Positions 45,199 through 61,379 are shown, counted from the stretch's first letter. The stretch is DNA of 64,000 nt from Polytrichum commune (GCA_950295325.1 OX485806.1:20832001-20896000), one strand, 5' to 3'. A program made the numbers and translations. The notes: generated by a model from the letters alone, not told the origin.

Positions 45199-48100
45199 GC
45201 AACCTATCTCAATGTATCCACAACGTGTAGTTGCATCCAACACCCAAACATACATCGATTGGACAAACCTCATGCACTATGCACATGGTAAAAACAAATA
45301 ACACTTTGCCACTAGGTTTTAAGTAAATTTAGACCTATGAGTGAAATTTGGACATAAGAAACTTGTGTATGCGCACTTCTATTGGCAGACCTTAGACTAG
45401 TAAAAATGGTAGAAACTAGTTTTAGATGTGGCATGCATCTCTTGTTGTAGGCACATGCTAGTTGCATGCGTGTTGTGTTATTTGTGAAGCATTCACATTT
45501 AGAGTGATTATAAGACCACACCATGGCTTCTCAAAGTATGCAAAATTAGGAGGTTCATCATATTCTTCTAGTTTTTTTCTCCCAAATAATTTTTGCAATG
45601 TACATGTCTTGACAACGACACATGTATCATGAGATTTCAAAGTGCCATGGTCTCCTGGTTTGTATTAGCTTAGTCCCACCTCTTTGAAGTGAGCTTGGTG
45701 CAACTTTTGGTAGACCATCAAATCATAATTTATCACATGCCATATAAGACTCCATGATGTAATCTTTCATTCATTAGCCATCCTTGATCCTTAAAGCCCT
45801 CAAGTTCTAGGACGATCTTAACATTCTCCACCAATGAGAGATTTTGAATTCAATGGTCACATGTCCTTAAGCTTTAAGGTAGACATGCCTAAATTAAACA
45901 TATAAACTATTTGGACAGTTGTATTTGAGTAGCATGTGATTAGGTGTGGATTTTAAAACTAACACCAAAAAGGCACGTGCCCAAAATATGCTAACCATTC
46001 TAGGCTCAATAGTCAGCACAATTGAGGGGACCTATATGACCACTTAATGAGCACCTTTAATCACCTTTAAGTTTGAATAAATATTTATATGAACTTTACA
46101 AATTATGAGGTTGATGGTTATGGGCACGATTTGGATTCGCTTATCATCTTGCACTAATTGGGCACTGATTGCAGGTTTCACTTCATATGAGAATTGGATG
46201 AAGAGAGAAAAAGTATTCATCTTAGGCACGTCTATCTAACTTATATAATAATAGAGTACCCTATAGATACTAGGTTATGCCACTTATGCTCTTATGATAT
46301 ATGTTGAAAATGAGGCACACTATGTGTTTAAGTGTCTCTTATACAAATTACCTTAGAGATAAGTTTCAATCACTATTTGAGAATGCAACATTAGGGCATC
46401 TCAAGTTTTTCTTTCAATTAAACCATCAAGTCAATATTAGCCTCTATCTCATGGAGGCTATTGCACTCCATCACTTTAGGGAATTGGCTGATTTCGAAAC
46501 CGTCTGAAGCCTTAAAATGCTTGAGCGACCACAAAGTGGTCAATTTTTGGTTGAAGGGCCAAATTATCAATTTCCAAACCTCTTTTGGAGATAGTTCTTT
46601 CACAACGTGTTTGAGTTAGGTTACTATGCATCTTTCGGCCTGTTAAGATTGAGCAAAAGACCTAATTTGTATAGTCTGCATCATTGAGAAAATTGAACTT
46701 TGAGTGTCCAAAATGCAAACTGAATTCTAGGGATGCTTCAACCACGTGCTTCTTGGAAGTTTTTTCTTTGCAACTTCACCTATTAATGATTACATACTAT
46801 CTCTACCACAAATGAAAATTTATATGAAAAATTTATGATGGCAAGATAATTCTTTTCAAATTTATCTTTTTACATGCAAACAATCATAACTAATCCAAAT
46901 ATGATCCAATCGTGTTAGAATTTTGGTTATTGCTTCAATATGCCCACTTATGTAGAAATTTACTTCAGAGTTTACGCTCCTTCAAAGAAACAATAAAAAA
47001 TAAATAGTCATATGCAATGCTTGACTACTTGAAAATAGGCCCATGCATTTAGGGGTTAATGTACTACTTTAGTCCCAAAAGCCTTTTGCCCCAAAAGCCT
47101 TTTGCCCTCCTGGACTTTCAAAATCAATTTCATTTCATGTCATTCCATAGTGCCGGCCAAAGAGAGGGTACCTGGCTCCCACCTAATGCACAAGACCCTG
47201 AGGTGACGTGGCAGGTGATCGCCTATAATAGACGAGAACTTTTCTGTGTCCATGAGAGATGAGGGAGGCCAGCCAGTGAGTGGGCTGAATTGGAGTGGCC
47301 ACGTGGACACCCAGCCTGAAGCGCAGACAGAGTTGAGCTTCTGAGCCTGAGCCTGAGCCCAGTGTAAATAACAAGCTCGCTGTAGGTCCAATGGCCGCTG
47401 TTTAGGGTTTCATCAGCTCCTCCTCCGACACCACCAGGAATCCTTTCTTCTACTTACTTATCGGTCCTCCGACCTCTCTTGGCGGTGGCAAGCGCACAGG
47501 AATTCACGGTGGGATGCACTGGAACGTGGACAGACACAGGATGGTGTGGTGAAGACAGACGGGGTTTTAATATGGAGGTGAAGGTAGCCGTGGTACGTGC
47601 TGTGTGATAGAAAGAACATGTTATGTGGCGTGGATGGATTGGTTTTGAGGTTTGGGAATGGAATGGAATGGAGGGAAAAGTGGAAGGAAGGTAAGAAAGA
47701 AGTCTGGTCTGGTTGAGGGGAGCTTCTTCACGAAAGGAGTTTTATTATCGACGATGATGATGATGATGATATGTGAACCTTGGAATTGAGGAGAATAATG
47801 ATTAGGGCTGGGAATACGACTTGATTCTGGGAATGGCTCTCCTCTTATTACAAGGGGTGTGCCGGTTCTATTATGGTGTTGCCGTCTTTGTGCCGTGATT
47901 TCAAGCGTTGCCGTTGACGCCGTACTTCTTCTCCGTCCAGCTGCTGTTTTGAAGTGTAATAGATGATGCATCCATTTTGGAAAGTAGGGGTTCGTTGGTT
48001 TCTTATGGAGAATTTGATGGTTTGGTTCACAGGGGAAGGAGGCTATGATGATATTGGCAGGTCTTAGAGTTTTTAATGATATTTAATTCTACAGTGAACG

Positions 48101-48260
48101 GTTGCAGGGTTAGGAACTGCATCAGGAAGGGAAGTAAGCTTAGAGAGATTGGAAGAAGTGGGAGTTGACATACTCCACTGTCTGGCGGGAAGGAAAGCTT
48201 GCTTGCTTGCGGTGCAAGAAAGAAAGTGAGGAGGAAATTTGGTTTGGTTGGTTGACGGAG
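45199..48260. other. Intergenic and upstream region of the TAF15-like gene
   Basis: It holds repeat family A copy 3 (45840-46060, minus), a direct 18-bp duplication at 47076-47107 (CCCAAAAGCCTTTTG), and a (GAT)7 microsatellite at about 47751-47772. The last 700 bp are GC-richer and probably include promoter and 5' UTR. No gene was supported. Confidence 0.5.
45840..46060 (-). repeat. Dispersed repeat family A, copy 3
   Basis: Read on the minus strand it shows the family A order: GAGCCTAGAATGGTTAGCAT, ATTTTGGGCACG, CTTTTTGGTG, ATCCACACCTAA, CTACTCAAATACAA. Confidence 0.45.
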
Positions 48261-51200
48261 ATGGGGGACAGAGATTTGCCGTTCAATATGCCGTCGTCAG
48301 TGCACCATAGGGACTCATACCATTCGCCTCACCACCACACCCGCAGCCGGGATGGGTTGGAGAGGGGCAGTCGGGAGTTTGATTCCTATCTTGACAAGGA
48401 CAAGGACAGGGACAGGATACGGGACAGGTGGAGGGACAGGGAACAACCCGAGAAAGACAGAGACCGAATGAAAGACAAGGAGCGGGGGGCTACACGAGGG
48501 GATCATCATGACAAAGAAAGCAGAGATAACAACAGGGGTGGTCGAGACAGGGATTCTTCTTATGGGGGGGACAGCCGGAGTAATAATGGGTACAGTCGGG
48601 CGGGCTTGATTGGCAGCTTTACTCGGGCTAAAGATGTGTTTGATCAAAGTGGGGAAGGCAGCCGGGGGGACCGCGATACTACTACTCGTGGCTCTCGCGA
48701 AGATCATCGTGAGGACAGACACGGCGGCCCTGCAGCAGGTTTGGCTTTTGTTGTTGCGACCACTAGATTGATGGCTACATGTTGGTAGTACATGTCAATT
48801 AGCCAGTGGTAGTATTTGGTGGATTGGAAATGGAATGGAACTGCGGGGTAAAAGCGGCTCGCGGGAGTGCATTTGGGACATGGGGTTGAGGTTACATTTT
48901 TGAGTCTCGACCTCCAAGCATTTTTCGTGGTTTTAAGGCATTGGTTATTGGGGGTTCGTTCTGTTTCGCACCTTTGGGGGTTACAATATGGATATAACCT
49001 TAGTATGCTAGTTTCCGGGACCGGACTGGTGATGATTATTCCATATCACTGACTCGAACCTGAAGTTAGCACAAGTGCGTACGTCCCATGGTGGGTCTTG
49101 TCATGACGCTTTCCTGAGACATGGCCATGTGTCCTACACATTCAGTTGGATGAGTTGGACAAAACCTTTTTTACCCTCGCATCTTAAACAAGGTTGTGTG
49201 GTGAGATGGGTTCGAAAGATGTGCCATTGGACAGACAGGAACAAGTTATCGTATAAACTAGCAAGAAATCAAGGAACTACTCCCTTAGAATTGGTTTTCT
49301 GCAATCCTCGTACTTCATCTACATCAAGAACTCTACAGGGCGGCAGATTTCTGTATCATTCTTCTCATCTTGCAAGTTTACAGAGCTCCTATACGAATCG
49401 TAGAGGCACTCTGTGGTGGCGAAGAATGACGAGGTCGAGAGGTGAGGAGTCTCGTGACTCTGCACACGCATCGGCACTTCCTCTTGAGGCCCAGAGGGTG
49501 AATTTGTGAACTTTCAGGAGCAGGGATTTTGTGCTCTAGGTCCTGCAATCAGTAGTCTGTGGTGCACATTACCTATTTCCATCTACATGTCTTGGACGAC
49601 ACAAGTGGTTTTAAAATTTCCATCACAAGTGGTTTGTGGAGAACCATACTTTATTCAACATTGACTCGGTTGTCGAACCTCTTTGTCTCAAGGTACTTGA
49701 TAGGGATGCTATTGAGAGAACCAATATGGCTGCTGTGAGGGAGGTGCTGTTTTGAAGGGAAAGATTTTAAACTCGAGTCTCGACAGGACCACCTTATCAC
49801 TCAAGTATATTGTGGCATGGTTCATCTCACGAACAATGCTGAATGTAGAAGTGCCCATTGGAGGATTAATAATACACATGGTTTGAAGACAATGGTCTGT
49901 CAATTGCTGCAAGGGTGTGGGTTTAGAAGTATCAGTATCCCGTGAGAAACATCTAGTGCTAAGAAGCATCATCAGCTGACCTGCCCTTTCGATAACATGA
50001 GTTTGAGGTTCTGGATAACATGGCACTTGTCATGCTGAAGAAACCATGGTTCTGGATTTGGCTCTGGCAGACAACCTCTGGGTACAAGATTAACACCAAC
50101 TTGTTCTTTGGAGTAGCTACTCACCATCCGTTTTAAGATACTACGTCGAGTCACACCTCTCTTTGTTCTGTGCAGCTTGGGAGGTGTGGATTTAATCTGC
50201 TTACCATTTCACTTTTTGAAAGTATATATTGACGTAATACCAATATACAAGTGAGTTTGATGAATGCCCGAATCAAACTGGAATTGTTTCCTGAACTATT
50301 TCTCAGGATGAGATCTGACTTGTTATTTCTGCTCTTGCAGGGGCAAATGGTGGGCTTGAAGCGAATACTATATTCATATCCTGTCTTCCTGAAAGTGTAA
50401 CTGAAGACAGTATTGTTGCCTTACTGAGTGAAACTGCAGCGATCAAGGTCAGCTCCCATGGTTACCTGTTATATAACATCCTCAGTTTGGTTGGCCTGCA
50501 CTGTGCATTTGGAGGTGGTGCAAGGATATGTTTTGTTCCCTCTCCAATAGTAGCCGCATCACTATCATAGGGCTGCACTATATGTCCCATCAATGGAAAC
50601 CCTGTCAACTTTGCTATCCCTCTTGTTATAATGGCTGTTGGTTATAAAGTTACACACTGCAAATATGACATCCTGTTCTGGGTGGCTGGCAGATGGATAG
50701 AAAATCCGGAGCTCCAATGGTCAAGCTTTTTGAAGACAAAATGGGGGGTCGAGAGGCTGAGGTAGTTTTAGATGACCCACGCATGACAGCAGGCATTGTT
50801 AATTGGTTCAATGGTATGAAAGTCATTATCACTTCCATTATCTTTCCTGCTTTGAAGAGTGCTTCTCTTGGTCTTCGGAGGATGTGGGAGGATTCGTCTA
50901 CTTTTTATCATATTGCTGCAGCCCTCTAAGAAGTAAGGCGATGGCTGTTTGGGAGATCCCATTTGGACTCTGATAGACAACGAGGGCTACTCTATTAGTG
51001 TAGAATTATGCTGCATGTTGCCTGTTGTCTCAAGCCTGATGTCTCTGTAGATATAGGAAGTTGCTTGGAACATTGTTGCGAGTTTCCATTTGGATACAGA
51101 AGTTCAGGTTATCTGGAGAGTATCCATCTTAATTTTCTCTGCTGTATTTGGCAGGATATGATTTCAAGGGCAGTAAAATCCAAGTTTCGCTGGCCCATCT

Positions 51201-52407
51201 CCCACCTCCTAGTCCACATGATAGACAAGGCGACCACTATCCCACTCAATTTGACCGAGATAGTCACCGTGTTGGTTACAGAGGTGGAAGAGGTCGGGGC
51301 AGGCATATAGACCGCATGGGTATTTCTGGCCCACCTCCACCTGGAATAAGGCGTGGGGTCTCCATGTTTGGCAGAGGATTCCCAGCACCTGGTGGATACA
51401 ACGACATTCCTCCTGGGGGAGAAAGTTTTGGCCGCAATAATCCCAATGTCACTCCCAGAGAAGGGGACTGGATATGTTCTGAGCCCACGTAAGCAATATC
51501 CAGATGTTTCTTAGTTCCATACTGCATCTGCAATTATATTTTAGTCTTATCAAACTACAACAGGAATCATGAAATTGTGGATACATTGCTTTTAATGTGG
51601 TTCATTTGTATGCCTTCATGCTAATCAATTCTATTATCATATTTCAGAGTAGCTTTTGGAGATTCTGAGCTTATTCCAAAGGCTTGGATCTTTCTGAGAA
51701 CAGACCCTTCTAGTATTTACAGTTGGTACCAGGCTAAAGCTGTTGCCCTTTGTCTGCTCCTTATCAGGTGTGGCAATCTGAATTTTGCGAGGCGAACCCA
51801 CTGCAACAACTGCAACAAACCACGCAGGGATCTGGGAGATGTTGGGATTCGGGCAAACACAGGTTTCAGCCAGGGTGGGTTTCGTGGTCCGCCCCATGTC
51901 CCGTTCATGGGAGGTGGTCCACTACTGGGTGGAGGTGAACTGGGGAGAGGTTTGAGCGGACATGGTGAAGGACTAGGTGGATGGGGGCGAGGCAGGTCGA
52001 GTGATTTTGACCACGGACCTCCACCCCATATTTCCGACAGGATGTCTGATTTTCGACCAGTCAGGGATATACGGGACCATGACGTTGATGGTGTCAGAGA
52101 GCCCTTTAGGGAAAGGGAACGATTCTTTGGTGGGCGACCTCCTCTGGACAGGGGAGGACCCATGGATAGGCTTCCTCTTGATTCAGGTGTTTTTGGGGAC
52201 AGGGTGAGAGACCGAGAGCCATACCGTGAGAAGAGGGTCTTGGATGGTGTGGATTATAGAGGCAGGCCTAATACACCCTTAAGGTCTCGCTGGGCAAAAG
52301 AGGAAAAGGAACGCAGCAGTTCACCAGGACGAGCTCTCTATCGTCCAGACAGGCACAGAGATAGCCGCCGTGAAGAGAGAAGAGATCGTAGAGATGCTCC
52401 ATACTAG
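48261..52407 (+). CDS. FET/TAF15-like RNA-binding protein (RRM + RanBP2-type zinc finger)
   Basis: Five exons (48261-48738, 50341-50447, 50693-50813, 51155-51488, 51768-52407) join exactly to 1680 nt, 559 residues. Order: residues 1-159 Arg/Asp/Ser-rich (RDRIRDRWRDREQ); 165-250 an RRM of FUS/TAF15 type (NTIFISCLPESVTEDSI, MDRKSGAPMVKLFEDK, EAEVVLDDP, NWFNGYDFKGSKIQVSLA); an RGG patch (GYRGGRGRGRHIDR); and at 340-366 a RanBP2 zinc finger W-x-C-x4-C-x10-C-x2-C (WICSEPTCGNLNFARRTHC). A Gly-rich and RD-rich tail follows, ending RRDRRDAPY. FET proteins act in transcription and RNA processing, and plant TAF15b in immune and flowering control. An upstream in-frame Met at 48165 is an alternative start. 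Intron 1 is 1.6 kb. Confidence 0.9.
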
Positions 52408-55400
52408 GTAGGAGGCAGATTTTTTACATTACATGTATGGGAGTAACGGCTTGTGAATCTATCTTTGTCAAGGTTGTTGAACTTTGGAACCTGTAGTATG
52501 GGGGATGATCTGTAAAGGCTACTAATCAAAAGCTTTGAGACTTTGTGCAAGCCTTTGAAACAGATTTGTCATGAATGGACGTAAAATCTTATGTTTCCTG
52601 TTTGTAAGGTATAAGGTAGAAATGTCTTATTCAAACACCAACCTTATTTGAATTTTTGGTGTAAAGTGGTTCGATATTCTCTTAAAACAATCACTCTCAA
52701 CATTATTCTGGCTTAGCCAACAGGTCAATGCTCAACACCTGCCCAACACCAACCACTATGTGCTCACCTCAATATAGCCACTTAGGGCTGGTTCAAACTA
52801 TGCTGAAGAAGTGCACCCATCAGTCAAGAATTTCAGTCTGAGACAAGGTTATTTGAGGCAATGGTTGGTATGGTGGACAAGATGAAATTTTCATTTATTT
52901 TTTAATGCCTCAAGTTGGAGTTCTCTTGAGTTCAAGTTTCTTGTCCCAAGGGTTTGAGGTTGTCCAAGAAACTTGACCTTTGGAGAAATTCTTGGCCAAA
53001 AGTGTTGCCATGTTGGTATCCACATCAGTTTTTCATTCATGTTTGAAGTTCTCCATTGGAGAAGTCTTGGTTGTATTGTAAACTCAGTGGTGAACAACCC
53101 ATTTTGAAGTCTTAATCCTTTAGTGACCGATACTTACAGCTTAAAAATTCTTTAGTAGACACATGGAAATCTAGCAGCCCATGTCCGCAGCCTTCCACAT
53201 TCTAACAAACCACCAAAATATGGTTGGATGGTGTTATGAAGAAAGGTAGGTAGTGCAGAAGTAAAGAGTATGAGTAGATAGAATTCTCCATATGTCGAGA
53301 GAGGCAGGAGGTTCCCTTTATGTAAAATATGGATTGTCTTAATAAATTGACAACTGTCACTACCTATCTCTATCTACTAGGGTGGCGTAGCCTTCCTTTC
53401 CTAAACCTGGATCTTCTCATAATGGTTCATTCACCTACCTAGTAATGGAGATGATCTTTTGGTTGTTGTGTTGTCATACCAGTCACATTCCATGCCATCA
53501 CCTCTGACCCACTATTATCTAGAATCTAGTGGGCGGCCTACATGGAAACTCACCCTTAGTAGTCCATGGAGTTGCAGGGTGTTTGTAAACCAGTTATTCA
53601 AGTGTGTTCGGTCGTGATAGTATCTGTAGTTCATTAGATTGTTACACAAAACCTCACGCTTCTTTATTATAGTCCACATTTGCTTCAGTTGGAAAGAAAA
53701 GGTCATGTGTACTTCAGAAATGGAGATCATCTCAAGATTTCTCCATTGCTTTTCAATATTAGTTAGAGTCTGCAACTCCATCAGTTGTTCTTGGTGCTGC
53801 TCAAACAAGTACTGTGAATCTGTCTTGGCTTTTTACCACAATACAACTTCTAGAGATTGTTACTTGCTTGTTGTAGATCCACAGCAAAGGTTCTACACTT
53901 TGTTTTGAAGCAAGTTTTTGTTGGATTATACAGAGCACAAATAAAATAAATGGATAAGTGTTAAATTTTGACATAGATGGTGATACATCTCCTCAAAGTA
54001 TTCTTCTATCTTGAGAACATCCATATACTCGCAAAGCAATAGCTTTGAGAAGTTGATTGCCAGGATTATGACAATCTGATTGATTGAGCTAGTCCTACAA
54101 CACCAATGGCTACCTACAAGAATTACTCCAAGAATACTGATTCAGTGTAACCACACCAATTTCAAAGTTTCTGAACCTTCAGTGCACATATAAATTCAGT
54201 CAAAGCTTATAGGCTTTAATTTTGTGCCCAAGTTTAACCTTTGGAAGAAAAAAATGCTTTGTACAAGTGGTATGTATCTGCGCTATTCACATACAAGTGT
54301 GATTAGGCACACCCACCACATGGTCATTTTTCTAGGACTTCACTAACTTATTCCCCATTTGAACACAACCATAACGTGAGTGGAATCATAAGTGGGTCTC
54401 AATATGAAATCCTTGTGTTTGTTATTTCCATCTACTACAAGGCTACATATTACATGAAAGAAGTTAGCCATACATGGGTGACATTGACAAAGCTTCTACA
54501 TTGGGTACAAGAACAATGACATGATTCAGGGTGCCTAGGTTGCCTTTCACCTACTTTTAAGGTGAACATGATGTCACCCATGGGAACAACCCAAAGAAGG
54601 GAGACTTTGATACGTCACATAACAACAGTACGACCATCCCGAGTCATTAAATACACAAGAAAATGTATGCAAGTTTCAACCATGTGTCCAAATCATACAA
54701 TAGGAATTGAGCTAAAATGGTAGCATCGTACATATAACGCCAGAGAAAGCCCCAGGGTTTAATATTGAATAATAGTTTCCCCAAAAAAAAGCGGCAGGGC
54801 ATATGGCATTCAATGACCAGCATTTTTCCTAGTTTGGAGTTATTCCAAATACAATGGAAACTTGCAACCAGTTGTTAACTCTTGCAAACCTTTGCAGGTT
54901 AGGCTCAAGGTAAGCCTTCATAGGCATTGGTAACCCATTTCTGAATGTCTATATGGAAAAAACTAAAAGATCATTACCTTCCTCACTTACATGCGATTGC
55001 TATTGGATCTCACTATGTACCGGTACCCAGAATTGATTCTAGGGCAGGTTGGGTTTTAGTGTATAGTGTACCTTGTACTGAAAATGCAGACTGCTGTCAG
55101 TGCAATCTCATTCATTCTGACACCTATGTCCTGGGCAGATAATTGGGTTGTTGCGTTCAGCAAGTATATTCGAAGTACTGTGGACCTATGTATTTGAATA
55201 TCAACCCAGACCAGTTTACATCGTCGCAGGACACACAATGACTTTGAAATTTCAGCTTCCAGCTACAGCAGGGATATGATTGACATCTACCAATATTCCC
55301 TGTGAACACTGTACTCACACCATGAATTGTAGTAGAACTTAGTCTAGAGATTGAAGCATGATCTTGACAATGACATCCTTAGCTTGAAGACTCCAACTGC

Positions 55401-55984
55401 ATCAGCCAACCCAACCTCAGGTAAGGTTCAGATTAACCCTCATAGCTTGCTAGTGAATTTGTACTTCAGGGTTAAGGTGACGTCCATTGTCCATCAACAA
55501 AGCCGGTACATACGTCTGCCAGAAAATCACCAGCAGATAAGAAGAATTGCAGCATCAAAAAGGAAGAGTTACATTCTAAACAGTATACCATTAATAACAT
55601 GGCAATATGAGTTAATCAAGTTTCAAATGACTGTGAAACCATGCGTCAACACAGATCCCATTGCAAGTAGTTACTTGGGGACCTTGGGAAAACTCTGCCA
55701 GTAACTACTACATATGGCAAGCATGGAGGAAGTGGATGGCTTGCCAACATTCAACTCCAAGGCTTGTGAAGAGCTATATGGGCAGCTCCCTAAGTCTTCA
55801 CTCATGACTTACATGGCTTTCAATCATCCATTCTGGGCGTGCACAGCTCCTCACTCAGCAGCATCACAATTGATGTTGGACGCAATGGCCTCCTATTCCG
55901 TGACACTATTTTGCAGCCTGCATGTATGAAGATGTGTATGAAGGATGTGCCAGGATAAGCAAGATAGGGTTTCAAGTGTGCAGG
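52408..55984. other. Intergenic, no gene supported
   Basis: The first 250 bp are probably the TAF15-like 3' UTR, and the last few hundred the RH35 3' UTR. A Harbinger-like left end (TTAGGGCTGGTTCAAACTA) is seen at about 52784, but I could not find its partner. ORFs in 54.9-55.9 kb are not recognisable. Confidence 0.5.
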
Positions 55985-57832
<1,848 letters not shown>

Positions 57833-57911
57833 CTAAGAAAACACTCCCCCTGTTCTCAGTTACCAATTAGGGTAAGACTCTATAAACCTCAACGAAACCC
57901 TACTAAGGTCA

Positions 57912-57942
<31 letters not shown>

Positions 57943-58300
57943 CGCGCACACACACACAGCCTAGAAATCGCAAAGCCTCTTATGCTGTGTGAGTACTATA
58001 AAAATTTGAAGATACAGAGGCGTTCGTTGAGGATAGCAGGGATAAACTTGGATACGAAAAGACGTCCTCTGTGTCTTACTGACGGAATACGGTAAACCTA
58101 AGAACGAAACCGCAACGAAACCCTACCGAGGGGGATTTCGCGGGACAAACGTCCTGAGCTCAAAAGAACTACTTCGTAAACAAAATGAGCAGAAGAGTAG
58201 AAGAGAACGTGAAGCATTAAGGTTAAAGCAAGTTGAAGTAGCAAACAAGCAAAGAGTCAGCTGTAAGTTAGTAGTGTCAGAATTATGATGCAAGAGTGGA

Positions 58301-58324
58301 ATGTGCGGTGCGGTGCGGTGCGGC
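58301..58324. repeat. (GCGGT)n microsatellite
   Basis: Four to five consecutive 5-bp units of TGCGG lie about 480 bp upstream of the RH35 start codon. Confidence 0.7.
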
Positions 58325-58637
58325 AAGTGGGGTAATGGAAAACAGGAGAGAAAAAATGTGAATGAAGGAATCGAAATAATCCGGAGGATCGATTAGGTGA
58401 CCACCGTCCTGTTCTCCCTACGGGAAATTGCAAAGTGGGACGCTGGGGCAGGGGTTATGCCGCTGCACTGCCGCCAGACACCGCCGACGGTGACGCTGGT
58501 GACGCCTATGCGAAGACCCTCCGGCTCCAAGAAGTAACTTATTTCTACAACCACTACACCGTTTATGGGTATTTAGTATCGCATGTGTAATAGTGTCACT
58601 TGCCCTATTCTGAGGTGTATCCTAACATTGATGATTA

Positions 58638-58900
58638 AAGAGTTATTTACACCATGGACCATGAAGTCGTCCCAAGGCCCTATAAAATTTGTGATTGGTT
58701 GTTAAACACGTCTTGGGACCACTGTGGTTTACACCAAGGAAAAAAATGTCAGAGTGATCATGGAATTTGAGGTCCCCGAAAGACATATTTTAAGGCCTAC
58801 ATTATACATTGACATGGTCTAACATGTTTTGTCGCGGGAGAGGCAAAAGAGGTGGTTTGATGGAAAAATGCACAGGCCCATGGCAGAGAAAAAAATTTAT
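58638..58900 (+). mobile_element. Left half of the Harbinger-like MITE of 34906-35454
   Basis: It aligns with the first 250 bp of that element in the same orientation: TTTACACCATGGACCATGAA, GTGATTGGTTGTT, GTTTACACCAAGGAAAAAA, AGACATATTTTAAGGCC, GGGAGAGGCAAAAGAGGT. TTA precedes it (58635-58637). The right half and its inverted end are absent. Confidence 0.75.
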
Positions 58901-59364
58901 AGTCATTTTTTAATGAAATTTCTTATGGGGGTTGTAGATTCAACGGCGGCTCCCTTTTTATTACACGCTGATGTTATAATTTGAAACCACACTATACTCT
59001 TGTGGATTTCATACAAGTATCTTATGTTTTGTAACCCATTACCACTACCTAACCTATGCAATGACATTGCAACATTTATTTGCACCGCTATAGTAACCTT
59101 TAAATGAGTATCTTCTTTCTTCAAATAGGGGCCCAACCTCTTACCTACAAATTTGAATGTGATGTATTATACTCGAGTTCACTTCATAAAGTCTTTCTCC
59201 ATCTATAAACCCAACAACAAACGGTTTACAAATCTGAACATTCGTTCTTGACTCCATATATTCCTCTATCTATGCCCCATACTCTCATAAGTCAAGCTCA
59301 AAACTACAAGTTTCTCTCATTTTCCTTGCAAAAGTAATGTGATACTAAAGTAATTAATGTGGTA

Positions 59365-59554
59365 CTAAATATGATATTTATTGGCACTTACTATTTAGAA
59401 TTACATTTTTCTATAAATGCTATTTATCACTAAAGATGTTAATATCCGAACAACCAATTCGACCTTTGTTGGTAAAAAAATTGAAATGTATAGTAAACAA
59501 CTTTAGCATTGTGTAATTCCAAATAGTAAGTGACACAAACTATCATATTTAATG
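59365..59554. mobile_element. Small TIR element (MITE), TA target site
   Basis: About 50 bp at each end are inverted copies (TAAATATGATA, then CACTTACTATTT, then GAATTACA). TA lies outside each end (59363-59364, 59555-59556). It is 190 bp with no ORF. One half of a related copy lies at about 60886-60930. Confidence 0.7.
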
Positions 59555-61379
59555 TAGCCATCTCCTTTGGAGATGTGACGTGGTTTTTTTGTGCACTCCC
59601 TTTTGGTGTGCTACGTTATGACCTACAAAGGATGCAATGATAGGTTGAATGCAATGATTGGTTGGATAGGTCATGTTTCACACCACTTGGGATCACTTTT
59701 GGGTGTCATTGAGTTAACCGTTTTGTGTGCAATTGTATGTAAAGTATGACATTTTGATGCTCAATCAAGGAGACTTTACTATGTAAGTGGGGGGGGGGGG
59801 TTGACTCACTAGCCTCTTTGGGGAAAGATTATTTAGATGGAAAGATTAATTAACAAAACAACTTGCAATCCTCATCGTTTATTCTGTTCCATCTCTAAAA
59901 AAATATTGCACAAAGTACAAGCCACTCTTCATGGTTGATATAGGCAAATTTTCATCGTTTTCCGTAATTCTACCTTAAATTAACCCCTCTTAGCAATGGA
60001 TTTTTTTTAATTGTTTTTTGGTGGTTGGGGGGGGGTTCATGAGGCCAAATTGCACCAAAAATAATAAGGTGACTTTCTTTTCTTTCAAACCACAACTTGG
60101 AGCAATGGATCAAAAAGCTAGTGGGTCACTTTCAACCCCGAATCTAATGCAATGTACACAACCTATTTCATCACCAATACATCAACCATGATATATCGCC
60201 CATTATGATCGTACTATAGTTTTTTAGAAAGAACAAAAAAAAACATCTTATTATCAATCCAAATTGTGGCTTTCTTCATTGTGCATTGTGCAATCAACAT
60301 GAAGAAACTCATAAACCTACAAGAAAACATTGCCACTAAGTTATGTGAGCCTTATGAAATGAAATGAAATTGATTTCAAAGTCCAAGAAACCAAAAGACT
60401 AGAAGTACACGAAGATGGGATTAAGAAAATACTAGTTCCTTGGAAGGACATAGTGCAGTGGTTTGCTTGACGTGCACGTTGATAACAACCCCATGATCTG
60501 ATTGGTAGGAAGACTGGTGACTACCCAGTGAGCTTCATTCTAAAATAAGGAATGAAACCTATATATAATAGAATTGTAAAGGAGACATTCGAACACCATG
60601 TGTATCTTGGCAAAAGTTAGCACTCTTATGTGATCACTCTTAGTAACAGGACACCAACTATTTATTTAGCTTTTTTTTGGTGCCAACATGGGCCATTACA
60701 CCCATGGGGTTCAAAGAATGTGTAGTTTCTTTTAGTAAGTGTGTAGTTGTAGTTACGTACCACCTTCTAGGTGGTACTTAGTCTTTGGCATTGCCTTGTG
60801 CATGTTAAACACATTGTACGACACATTGTACGCTCGTGGTACACACAATGAGGTATAATATAATTGTAAAGGAGTTTGAAATAATACAAATTTATAGTAT
60901 TTATTGTCACTTACTATTTGGAGTTATGTACTGCTCTCAATCACTTAGGATATAACTTTTTTTCTTCCTACCAAGTATATTCTTTTCGTATTCCGTAAAT
61001 GTCCAAACCACCATTTGTTTCTACATTATTAGTAGAAAAGTAAAAACACATAGTACCTCAAAATTCACCACTTTCTTCAATTTTAAAATGGGATGCTACA
61101 CTAAAGACAAGTTGCACTAAAGACAAGTTACATTAGGATTTGGGTCCCATGAAATGTGGGGGGGTCCAAAACATCCCTTTATGGACCTTTTTTTTGGACT
61201 CAAGATTGAAGGTTGGATTCTTATAAGAGAACATAATAATAGAAAGGAACATTGATGTGAGACATTGACATGTGATGTCCGTTGACCACATTCTACCCAT
61301 GCTCGCATAAGTGTTTTAGGAGGGGGGGGGGGAGCAATGACAATGGCATATTGCCTATTTTAGAGCAGGTACACCGTGG

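Noticed and set aside
49075-49509. 144-codon ORF in intron 1 of the TAF15-like gene
   Set aside because: No recognisable motif and no splice signals that would include it; the intron-1 junction fits without it.
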